Position numbers and translations under genes: made by a program. The notes beneath the pieces are model-generated. The model was not told the origin of the DNA. It saw only the letters and a list, made by a program, of their open reading frames with translations, and did not search any database. 64,000 nt of DNA from Weeksellaceae bacterium TAE3-ERU29 (GTDB lineage Bacteria > Bacteroidota > Bacteroidia > Flavobacteriales > Weeksellaceae): contig JAHUUM010000005.1 of NCBI GenBank assembly GCA_019218445.1, forward strand, positions 1 to 64,000, given 5' to 3'. Below, piece by piece: positions 16,710 through 24,654 of the stretch. The first letter of the stretch is position 1, and the number at the start of each line of letters is the position of its first letter.

Positions 16710-19700
16710 CTATAACGTATTATGATGTATTTTTTTCAACCATGATTTATGTGCGAAGTAAGATGCTATAGTAAGTATTAAAAAGAATACTACAGTTATT
16801 GGCACCCAAGCAGGAATTGGTATTTTATCTCCGGCGGCATAAGTATGTAAGCCACTTAAATAATAATTCACCCCGAAATAAGTCATAATAGGTGAAGCTA
16901 TTGCCCATAAAGAGGCTATATTAAAAGTGAAATTCCCTTTTAATCCCGGCACCAATCGCATATGTAATACAATGGCATAAACAATAATTGAAATATATGC
17001 CCATGTTTCTTTAGGATCCCAACTCCAATAACGCCCCCAACTTTCATTTGCCCACATTCCACCTAAAAATGTTCCTATAGTAAGAGTGAAAATTCCTATG
17101 ATAAGAGCCATTTCGTTTACGATTGTCAGTTCCTTTATTGTTTTTTCGAATTTTTTTGTTGGTTTAAAGAAATATAATACTAAGGCAAAAATAGATATCA
17201 CTGCTCCCAACCCAAAGAAACCATAACTTGCTGTAATAATTGCTACATGAATTATTAGCCAATAAGATTTAAGTACAGGAACTAATGGTGTTATTTCCGG
17301 GTCCAATAATGAAGAGCCATGTGCAAACCCCATCATAATTACAGCCACAAAACAACCTGCGGCAGGTAAAAAAGCATTTCCGTTTCGGTATAAAATTCCT
17401 CCGGCTAAAACACCTACCCAAGATATAAAAATAACCGCCTCATAACCGTTTGTCCATGGAGCATGCCCTGAAATATACCATCTTAATCCCAAACCTACTG
17501 CATGGACTAAAAACACCGCCAATCCTGCAATAAGTACAATATTTATAGTCTTACTTATATAAGGTTTCTCAAATAATAGCTGTAAAAAAGCCAATATTAA
17601 AAGTAAGGTTCCGACTACAGAATAAGCAATCATTACCCAAAAGAAAGGCTCAAAATGATTATAAAATACTTCTATATTTACCTTTGTTTGTGGAGGGACA
17701 ACATCTTTCCCCCATTTTTGCTGATATGCCCCTATTTCATCTGCAACATTATTTACAGCTTTCCAATCATTATTTTTTTGAGCTTTCCTTAAATTATTAA
17801 AATATTTATTGAAAAAAGCCAATGCAACAGTGTCTATATCTAAAGTCTCTCCTTGTTTTATCCAACTTGTCCAAGCATGGTTTTCATCATTTTGAATAGG
17901 AATCATTTTTAAATAATACCCTTTTGCAATATTATCTAAAATCGTAAATCTTTCTGTTACGTTTATAACTTCTTTATCATACTGAGTTTTTTCTGAAGGC
18001 TTTTTTCTGAAAGCTTCTGCATAGTCTTTTGTTAATAAGAATTCTCCTGTTTTTAAATCAACTAAGTTTAATAAAGAGGTGTGTCCTGTTTCATCTACTT
18101 TTAATTTTTTTAAAGTTTTAGAACCAATTTTATCACTCACTCTTATGATAGGAGCTTTTGCCCATAAAGCAGGATCTTGTTGAACGGACATAAACCATGC
18201 TACCGCCGGTAATCCGTAAAAAGCATCTTTTTTATAAATCTTTCTTAGTAATTCTAATGCATGTGTTCCCAACGGTTTGATTCTACCTCTATCGTCCTGA
18301 ACCAATAAGTGATTTAATTTCTCAACATGCTCTTTATTAAAATGAATATTTTTTACAACATCTTCTCCTTTTTCTATAGTTGACCCTAATTCTTTTTCTG
18401 TTTGGCTAAATAGGTTCATCTCCTGTTCATGCGAGTGGTCGTGATCATGATGATGCTCTACAGCATTAATGCTATCTACATTAGGCGAATGAACTTGCGT
18501 ATTCTGAGCATTCAAATTATAGGATAAACCAAATAGCAAAACGAACCAAATATAATTTTTTCTACCTAAATTCTTCAACATTTTATGAAGATTTGTAAAG
18601 CGAGAGCCTTTCCAAAATAAAGTTAAAAACATACCTAAAAATAGCATTGCATAACCTATATAACTAATAATAGTTCCCGGTCTGTCTTGATTAACGGATA
18701 ATCGTGTTCCCAATTGATCCGGATCATATCCCGATTGAAAGAATCTATATCCTCCATAATCTAAAACATTATTCATATAAATTCTGTAATTTGTTTCTTT
18801 TCCTTTATCTATTAATGTGATTTCACTCGCGAAAGACGATGGATTCTCAGACCCCGGATAACTATCTAATTGAAAGTCTCTCAATTTAATCGCAAATGGT
18901 GTTTTAATCTCTTTTGAACCAAACCCCATCGCTACTAATAATCCGTTTATTTCTTTTCTAACACTTAAGTTTGAATCTCCTTGACCTCCTCTCAATACTA
19001 AAGTATCTCTCACTTCACCATCATTATATTCAATCAAAACAACATTACTATTCACTTGGTCTTTTGGATTATTTTTATCGCCCGGCATAAAAGCCAATTG
19101 TCCTTTAAAAGGTTCTTTTGCTATCACAAAATTTACTGGACCTATCTGATACATAGAACGTAACGAAAGGTCTTGCAAGCTATCTATATAAACTTTCTTA
19201 ATACTCTGAGTAAAAGCAACAGAATCTACTATTTTTCCCACTTGCTGACCACTCATACTCATACTCTGTCCTTCCAACGGAGATTTCATTTTAATTCCTT
19301 GTTCGGTGCTTTGTAATTGGATTGTTCCTTCAATAGGATTATTAAAAGTGAACATTGCTCCGCCTATTTCCTTTATTTCTCCCTCTTGTAAATAATTTAT
19401 ATTTCTTCCACCCGCTCCCATAGTTACCACTTCTATGGTCTGTTTTCCTTCTCCGTATATAATTGTATCTTTCGCTAATGGAATATAATCTAAAGACTTT
19501 AGTTTTATCTCCTTATTTTTATATTTATATTTTTGACTGAAAGTTCTTTTGAAAGGAAAAGAGGTATTTTTACCATTGAAAAATGACATTGTATAAGGCG
19601 TTTCATATGCTAAAAGATCCTGACTATCGTAAAGGTTCATTTTAACATATGTTTTACTTGAGATAATTGTATTAGAGGTATCCCCTTCTCTAATATTCAT

Positions 19701-20009
19701 CATTCCTTCTACAGAGAATAAATGCGTATAAGCTGCTCCTATAAACATTACAATAAATGCTAAATGAAACAGTAATAGTGACCATTTTTCTCTACGCCAC
19801 AATCTGTATCTTTTTATATTTACTGCAAAATTGATGATTAATAATACTTGCAATAAATTAAACCACCAACTATAATAAATCATTTCTTTGGCGGCCGGAG
19901 TACCATAATCATTTTCTACAAAAGTTGCTATTGCCATGGATATCGCATAAACAAAAAGCATCATAGACATTGCTCTTGTGGAAAATAATAATTTATCTAA
20001 AAACTTCAT
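16710..20009 (-). CDS. ccsBA: cytochrome c biogenesis protein, fused ResB-CcsA (CcsBA)
   Basis: 1099 residues. System II synthetase that moves heme across the membrane and attaches it to apocytochromes c. The N-terminal ResB half has membrane helices near 10-30, 45-65 and 75-95, a large periplasmic domain and another helix near 450. The C-terminal CcsA half has many helices and the heme-handling motif WGRYWSWDPKETW. The fused form of this length is typical of the Bacteroidota. A linker near residues 515-530 is His-rich (HHHDHDHSHEQE), which is not part of the catalytic core and could bind metal or heme. It has its own promoter and is not part of a visible operon. Confidence 0.95.
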   Translation of the reverse strand: MKFLDKLLFSTRAMSMMLFVYAISMAIATFVENDYGTPAAKEMIYYSWWFNLLQVLLIINFAVNIKRYRLWRREKWSLLLFHLAFIVMFIGAAYTHLFSVEGMMNIREGDTSNTIISSKTYVKMNLYDSQDLLAYETPYTMSFFNGKNTSFPFKRTFSQKYKYKNKEIKLKSLDYIPLAKDTIIYGEGKQTIEVVTMGAGGRNINYLQEGEIKEIGGAMFTFNNPIEGTIQLQSTEQGIKMKSPLEGQSMSMSGQQVGKIVDSVAFTQSIKKVYIDSLQDLSLRSMYQIGPVNFVIAKEPFKGQLAFMPGDKNNPKDQVNSNVVLIEYNDGEVRDTLVLRGGQGDSNLSVRKEINGLLVAMGFGSKEIKTPFAIKLRDFQLDSYPGSENPSSFASEITLIDKGKETNYRIYMNNVLDYGGYRFFQSGYDPDQLGTRLSVNQDRPGTIISYIGYAMLFLGMFLTLFWKGSRFTNLHKMLKNLGRKNYIWFVLLFGLSYNLNAQNTQVHSPNVDSINAVEHHHDHDHSHEQEMNLFSQTEKELGSTIEKGEDVVKNIHFNKEHVEKLNHLLVQDDRGRIKPLGTHALELLRKIYKKDAFYGLPAVAWFMSVQQDPALWAKAPIIRVSDKIGSKTLKKLKVDETGHTSLLNLVDLKTGEFLLTKDYAEAFRKKPSEKTQYDKEVINVTERFTILDNIAKGYYLKMIPIQNDENHAWTSWIKQGETLDIDTVALAFFNKYFNNLRKAQKNNDWKAVNNVADEIGAYQQKWGKDVVPPQTKVNIEVFYNHFEPFFWVMIAYSVVGTLLLILAFLQLLFEKPYISKTINIVLIAGLAVFLVHAVGLGLRWYISGHAPWTNGYEAVIFISWVGVLAGGILYRNGNAFLPAAGCFVAVIMMGFAHGSSLLDPEITPLVPVLKSYWLIIHVAIITASYGFFGLGAVISIFALVLYFFKPTKKFEKTIKELTIVNEMALIIGIFTLTIGTFLGGMWANESWGRYWSWDPKETWAYISIIVYAIVLHMRLVPGLKGNFTFNIASLWAIASPIMTYFGVNYYLSGLHTYAAGDKIPIPAWVPITVVFFLILTIASYFAHKSWLKKIHHNTL

Positions 20010-20025
20010 TCTAAATCTTCTTTGT

Positions 20026-20034
20026 GCAAAAATA
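20026..20034 (-). promoter_or_regulatory. -7 promoter element of ccsBA
   Basis: Minus-strand TATTTTTGC, a full match to TAnnTTTG, 16 bp before the start codon. Confidence 0.5.
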
Positions 20035-20111
20035 AGGTTTTAAAGATAGCATAAAAATTTATATCTTAATTTAAATTTATTCTTTATGCCATATTAAATT
20101 TTAGATAAAAT

Positions 20112-20147
20112 AAAAATCGGCATTGCTTGTTAGCAATGCCGATTTTT
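20112..20147. terminator. strong intrinsic terminator after the small barrel gene
   Basis: A perfect 15-bp stem AAAAATCGGCATTGC with its complement and a 6-nt loop, flanked by A and T runs. It ends transcription of the gene at 20665-20165. Confidence 0.9.
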
Positions 20148-20164
20148 ATTAAATAAATTTTCTA

Positions 20165-20665
20165 TTACAATTTGTAAGTAATTCCAAGTCTACCTCCTGA
20201 TACATTACTTCCTCCACCAAATTGAAGATTAACTCCAAAGTTTGGAGAGAAGAAATATCTTGCTCCTACTTGTCCTCCAGGATTAATACCATTATTACCT
20301 CCTAAATCAATATTGTTAACTTTATCATTATAACTCCAGTTATAATAAACTAAGCTAGCTCCTGCATAAAGATCCCATTCAGCAGGTAATTCTAAAATTC
20401 TATTAAAGTGATAGTTCCCATTTGCTCCTATACCAAAAACAGAAAAGTTAGTACTGTAATTGTTATAGTTATTTACTGAAGCATAAGAAACTTCTCCTCC
20501 TACAGAAATATCATCTGTAACAAAGTAATCTGCTCCTACATAAACAGGAACTCCTTTCCAAGAATCAAATCCAACTCCTGCATCAATTTGAGCCGTCCCT
20601 TGCTGTGCGTTAACTGCTCCGGTAATACCTAAAGCAACAACCATACTTAATAATACTTTTTTCAT
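20165..20665 (-). CDS. small outer-membrane beta-barrel protein
   Basis: 166 residues. The signal peptide is cleaved at VNAQQ. The mature chain shows alternating strands rich in Gly, Tyr and Asn (VPVYVGADYFVTDDISVGGEVSY, WDLYAGASLVYYNWSY) and ends GGRLGITYKL, the pattern of an 8-stranded OmpA/OmpW-like barrel closing at a C-terminal hydrophobic residue. The family has no single function. It has its own promoter (20683-20691) and terminator, so it is monocistronic and may be well expressed. Confidence 0.85.
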   Translation of the reverse strand: MKKVLLSMVVALGITGAVNAQQGTAQIDAGVGFDSWKGVPVYVGADYFVTDDISVGGEVSYASVNNYNNYSTNFSVFGIGANGNYHFNRILELPAEWDLYAGASLVYYNWSYNDKVNNIDLGGNNGINPGGQVGARYFFSPNFGVNLQFGGGSNVSGGRLGITYKL

Positions 20666-20682
20666 ATCTTAATTAATTTTGT

Positions 20683-20691
20683 GCAAATTTA
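20683..20691 (-). promoter_or_regulatory. -7 promoter element of the small barrel gene
   Basis: Minus-strand TAAATTTGC, matching TAnnTTTG, 17 bp before the start codon. Confidence 0.5.
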
Positions 20692-20728
20692 ATTATATTT
20701 TTTTATTTAAAAACTTTTTCGCCTTTTA

Positions 20729-22069
20729 TTAATTCATTCCGGGTAATTTATTCCCCATCATTTTCATCATATTTTTCCCTTGACTTGACTGCATAAACTT
20801 CATCATTTTACCCATCTGAGTAAATTGTTTCAATAATTGGTTTACATCTTGAACTGATCTTCCGCAACCTTTTGCAATTCGTCTTTTTCTACTGGCATCA
20901 ATGATATTCGGGTTTTCTCTTTCTGCCGGAGTCATAGAGTAAATAATTGCCTCTACATATTTAAAGGCATCATCATCTATCTCCACACCTTTTAAGGCTT
21001 TTCCTGCTCCCGGAATCATTCCTAACAAATCTTTCATATTTCCCATACGTTTAATCTGCTTGATTTGTTTTAGGAAATCATTAAAGTCAAATTTATTTTT
21101 AGCAATTTTCTTTTGAAGTTTTCTTGCTTCTTCTTCGTCAAATTGCTCTTGTGCTCTTTCTACTAAGGAAATAACATCCCCCATTCCCAAAATTCTATCT
21201 GCCATTCGGCTTGGGTGGAAAACATCTAATTTATCTAATTTCTCTCCGGTAGATATAAATTTAATGGGTTTATCTACAACTGTTCTAATGGTTAAAGCTG
21301 CTCCACCACGCGTATCACCATCTAATTTGGTTAATACAACTCCATCATAATCTAAAACTTCATTAAAGGTTTTTGCAGTATTCACCGCATCTTGCCCTGT
21401 CATGGAATCTACTACAAATAATGTTTCAGTTGGTTTTATAGCGTTGTGCACATTACGGATTTCTTCCATCATCATTTGGTCAATCGCCAAACGCCCTGCA
21501 GTATCTACAATAATTACATTATTGTTATTTTGTGTAGCTTGTTTCAAAGCATTTTGAGCAATCTCCACAGGATTATTATTACCTTCTTCTGTATAAACCG
21601 GAACGTCTATTTGTTCCCCTAAAACTTTTAGCTGATTAATCGCCGCCGGTCTATAAACATCTCCTGCTACTAATAATGGTTTTTTACTTTTTTTCTTTTT
21701 TAAGAAATTAGCTAATTTCCCTGAAAATGTGGTTTTACCCGAACCTTGTAAACCTGCAATTAGAATAATGGTAGGATTGGCAGAAATATCTAATTCCTTA
21801 GTTTCACCTCCCATAAGTTCCGCCATCTCATCATGAACAATTTTTGTCATTAATTGCCCCGGTTGCAGGGTTGTTAACACGTTTTGTCCAAGTGCTTTCT
21901 CTTTTACGGTATTGGTAAAATCTTTTGCTACTTTGTAACTAACATCGGCATCTACTAAAGCTCTTCTTATTTCTTTAATAGTTTCTGCAACGTTTATTTC
22001 TGAGATATGACCATGACCTTTTAAGGTATGTAACGCATTGTCTAATTTATCCTGTAAGCTTTGAAACAT
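20729..22069 (-). CDS. ffh: signal recognition particle GTPase
   Basis: 446 residues, the standard length for SRP54/Ffh. It binds signal sequences at the ribosome and delivers nascent chains to FtsY at the membrane. The N domain (about 1-90) leads to the G domain with GLQGSGKTTFSGKL, DTAGRL, TKLDGD and GTGEKLDKL-like STGEKLDKLDVF. The Met-rich M domain ends GKNMMKMMGNKLPGMN. I did not find its 4.5S RNA in this window. Confidence 0.97.
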   Translation of the reverse strand: MFQSLQDKLDNALHTLKGHGHISEINVAETIKEIRRALVDADVSYKVAKDFTNTVKEKALGQNVLTTLQPGQLMTKIVHDEMAELMGGETKELDISANPTIILIAGLQGSGKTTFSGKLANFLKKKKSKKPLLVAGDVYRPAAINQLKVLGEQIDVPVYTEEGNNNPVEIAQNALKQATQNNNNVIIVDTAGRLAIDQMMMEEIRNVHNAIKPTETLFVVDSMTGQDAVNTAKTFNEVLDYDGVVLTKLDGDTRGGAALTIRTVVDKPIKFISTGEKLDKLDVFHPSRMADRILGMGDVISLVERAQEQFDEEEARKLQKKIAKNKFDFNDFLKQIKQIKRMGNMKDLLGMIPGAGKALKGVEIDDDAFKYVEAIIYSMTPAERENPNIIDASRKRRIAKGCGRSVQDVNQLLKQFTQMGKMMKFMQSSQGKNMMKMMGNKLPGMN

Positions 22070-22129
22070 TCTTTTTGTATTTGATTAAAAATTAAATCGC
22101 TAATGATTTTTCTAAATCATTCGGGGATT

Positions 22130-22138
22130 GCAAATTTA
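22130..22138 (-). promoter_or_regulatory. -7 promoter element of ffh
   Basis: Minus-strand TAAATTTGC, 60 bp before the ffh start codon and downstream of the TerB-like gene. It would uncouple ffh from the upstream genes. Confidence 0.4.
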
Positions 22139-22171
22139 CGTATTTTTATGTAAGTATAAAAACGTGAATTA

Positions 22172-22537
22172 TTACTGTTGAGTATCTTTATTTTTGAATT
22201 CTCTAACTAAAATTCTATAAAAACTATTTTCTTCAGGAGTAATTTCCTCATCTGCTCTAATTAGCTTTTTAGCAAAATTCAATAACTCTTTTCTCTCCTC
22301 AGCAGTAGAATCATCATAAAAATCATCTACTTTTTTAATGAAATGATTTTTCACATCCTCATCTTCTATCAGAATTAATTCATCTAATTCATTATCTAAA
22401 TTGATAGGAAAAGGAGCTTCCTCGCTTAAATATTCTCTTATTATATTATCCGCTCTGGAATCAAAACTGTTGTCTACCGTAGATAAAATCATTAATATAT
22501 GATATCCTGCAATTGTTTTATTTGATTTTTTACTCAT
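22172..22537 (-). CDS. small TerB-like helical protein
   Basis: 121 residues, no signal peptide, acidic and predicted all-helical. The segment IRADEEITPEENSFYRIL near residues 93-110 follows the pattern of TerB-type domains (ADGEIxxxE). The same domain occurs as a stand-alone protein in many flavobacteria, where its role is unknown. It begins 11 bp after the ABC-F gene, so the two are probably one transcript. A tellurite-resistance function should not be assumed from the family name. Confidence 0.7.
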   Translation of the reverse strand: MSKKSNKTIAGYHILMILSTVDNSFDSRADNIIREYLSEEAPFPINLDNELDELILIEDEDVKNHFIKKVDDFYDDSTAEERKELLNFAKKLIRADEEITPEENSFYRILVREFKNKDTQQ

Positions 22538-22548
22538 GTTTTATTTTT

Positions 22549-24426
22549 TTATAATTTCTCTGTCCATTTTTCCCATTCCTCCATTTTAGATTGTAATTCA
22601 TTTTTCTTATTTTCATACAATTCTAATTTTTCCGGTGTTGGGTTTTCTTCTAAAAAATTGCTTTCCATTTTAGCTATTTCTGCTTCTACATCTGCTATTT
22701 CTGCTTCTAAATTAGCGATTTTATTTTTAATTTTCTTATCCTCCCTTCTATCTTCTGTATTTTCTTTTTTTACTTCAACCGGTTTTACTACCTCCACTTT
22801 CTCTATTTCTCGCATATTGGCAGCTTTTCGGTATTCTAAATACTCATCTATATCTCCTAAGAATTCTTTTACCTCTCCATCTTTAAACTCTACAATTTTA
22901 TCTGCTAATCCGCTCAAAAATTCCCTGTCGTGAGAAACTAATATTAATGTTCCCTCATAGCTGTTAAGTGCATTTTTCAGAATTTCTTTAGACTGAATAT
23001 CTAAGTGGTTCGTCGGCTCATCCATTATTAAAACATTGGACGGATGCAATAATAATTTAGCCAAAGCCAAACGGTTTCGTTCTCCTCCTGAAAGGACTTT
23101 CACTCTTTTTTCTGCTGTTTCTCCACTAAATAGAAATGCTCCCAAAACATCCCTTACTCGCGGACGTGTTTTCTCCGTTGCTGCATGTTCTGCCTCGTCT
23201 AAAACTGTACGAGTATCTACTAAAACATGGTGCTGATTCTGTGCAAAATAACCAATTTCCACATTATGCCCGTGTTTTATTTCTCCCTCATAATCTAACT
23301 CCCCTACAATACATCTGGCAAGCGTTGTTTTACCTTGTCCGTTTTGCCCAACAAATGCAACTTTTTCTCCACGAACAATTTCTAAATCTACATTTTTAAA
23401 AATATTTTTAGTCCCGAAAGATTTAGAGACATCTTCTAAATTAAAAACTACTTTTCCCGAACGTTGCGAAGCCTCAAATTTGATATTCATACTATGAACA
23501 TCTTCATTTTCTACTTCAATTACATCTATTCTATCCAGCTTTTTCTGTAATGATTTTGCAGTGGATGCCTTAGATGCTTTTGCTCTAAACTTATCAATTA
23601 ATTGTTCAGTATGTTTTATGTATTGCTCTTGGTTTTTCTTTTCTGCCTTTAATTGCTCACGTCGCTCATCTCTTAATTGAATATATCTGGAATAATTCGC
23701 TTTGTAATCATGCACTTTTCTGTTGGCAACTTCCAAAGTTCTATTGGTAATATTATCTAAAAATAATTTATCGTGAGACACCAATATAATTGCTCCCTCA
23801 TAATTTTTTAAGAAATCCTCTAACCATAAAATAGAGTCTATGTCTAAGTGGTTAGTCGGCTCATCGAGTAGCATTACATCATGCTTTTGGAGTAAAAGTT
23901 TAGCCAACTCTACACGCATTCTCCATCCTCCCGAAAATTCAGAAGTTAGTCTATCAAAATCTTGATTTTTAAAGCCTAACCCTTTTAAAACTCGTTCTAT
24001 ATCAGCATCTTTTGTATAGCCGCCTAATAATGTATAACGCTCAGTTAAATGACTGATATCATGTATTAAATCGTTATACTCTTCACTTTCGTAATCGGTT
24101 CTAGTAGTTAATTGATGATTTACTTCATCTATTTTTTCTTGCAAATAGTTTAATTGTACAAAAGCCTGTGACGCTTCTTCCCAAATAGTTCTACCTTCTA
24201 CAAAATCTATGTCTTGAGATAAATAACCTACACTTATTTCCCCTTCGTAAATTACTTCTCCTTCAGACGGATTTTGTTTTTTAGATAAAATTTTGAGTAA
24301 AGTGGACTTCCCTGCTCCATTTTTACCGGCAAGTCCTGCTCTGTCTCCTTTGTTTATTCTAAATGTGACTCCATCAAATAAATAATTCCCTGCAAAGTGT
24401 ACACCTAAGTTTTGTGCTTGTAACAT
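22549..24426 (-). CDS. ABC-F family ATPase
   Basis: 625 residues with two ABC domains and no membrane segments. Walker A motifs are GKNGAGKST and GQNGQGKTT; signature motifs are FSGGWRMRVELAKLL and LSGGERNRLALAKLL; Walker B segments are VMLLDEPTNHLDI and VLIMDEPTNHLDI. A charged linker rich in Lys and Arg lies between the domains, and the last about 80 residues form a coiled coil. ABC-F proteins act on the ribosome, in translation control or antibiotic protection. This looks like a housekeeping member (YdiF/YheS type), but I cannot assign the subfamily exactly. Confidence 0.93.
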   Translation of the reverse strand: MLQAQNLGVHFAGNYLFDGVTFRINKGDRAGLAGKNGAGKSTLLKILSKKQNPSEGEVIYEGEISVGYLSQDIDFVEGRTIWEEASQAFVQLNYLQEKIDEVNHQLTTRTDYESEEYNDLIHDISHLTERYTLLGGYTKDADIERVLKGLGFKNQDFDRLTSEFSGGWRMRVELAKLLLQKHDVMLLDEPTNHLDIDSILWLEDFLKNYEGAIILVSHDKLFLDNITNRTLEVANRKVHDYKANYSRYIQLRDERREQLKAEKKNQEQYIKHTEQLIDKFRAKASKASTAKSLQKKLDRIDVIEVENEDVHSMNIKFEASQRSGKVVFNLEDVSKSFGTKNIFKNVDLEIVRGEKVAFVGQNGQGKTTLARCIVGELDYEGEIKHGHNVEIGYFAQNQHHVLVDTRTVLDEAEHAATEKTRPRVRDVLGAFLFSGETAEKRVKVLSGGERNRLALAKLLLHPSNVLIMDEPTNHLDIQSKEILKNALNSYEGTLILVSHDREFLSGLADKIVEFKDGEVKEFLGDIDEYLEYRKAANMREIEKVEVVKPVEVKKENTEDRREDKKIKNKIANLEAEIADVEAEIAKMESNFLEENPTPEKLELYENKKNELQSKMEEWEKWTEKL

Positions 24427-24430
24427 TTTG

Positions 24431-24438
24431 CAAAAATA
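24431..24438 (-). promoter_or_regulatory. -7 promoter element of the ABC-F gene, giving a near-leaderless mRNA
   Basis: Minus-strand TATTTTTG ends 4 bp before the ATG. Transcription would start at or very near the start codon. Confidence 0.4.
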
Positions 24439-24605
24439 AGTTTTTTTATCAATTTTAAATTATTTAAGTTATAAGTTAATTTTTAAAAATTTTGTTTTAT
24501 TAAAAAACTGACAATCGACATAACACCTACTTTCATAACTAAAGAAAAAGTATAATCAATATAATTTATTAAGAAATGTAGCGTTTAAGTAAAGAGTTTC
24601 TTACA

Positions 24606-24634
24606 TTTGAACCAGTTTAAACCAAGTATGTTTA
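24606..24634 (+). promoter_or_regulatory. promoter of the TPR-barrel-hemB operon
   Basis: A -33 TTTG (24606-24609), 17-bp spacer and TATGTTTA (24627-24634), close to the TTTG/TAnnTTTG consensus, 20 bp before the ATG at 24655. Confidence 0.45.
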
Positions 24635-24654
24635 TACCGCAAAACTTTTAAAAT

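Noticed and set aside
22658-23399. Open frames on the plus strand opposite the ABC-F gene
   Set aside because: They are antisense shadows of a clear ABC-F coding sequence, and their low-complexity translations match no family.
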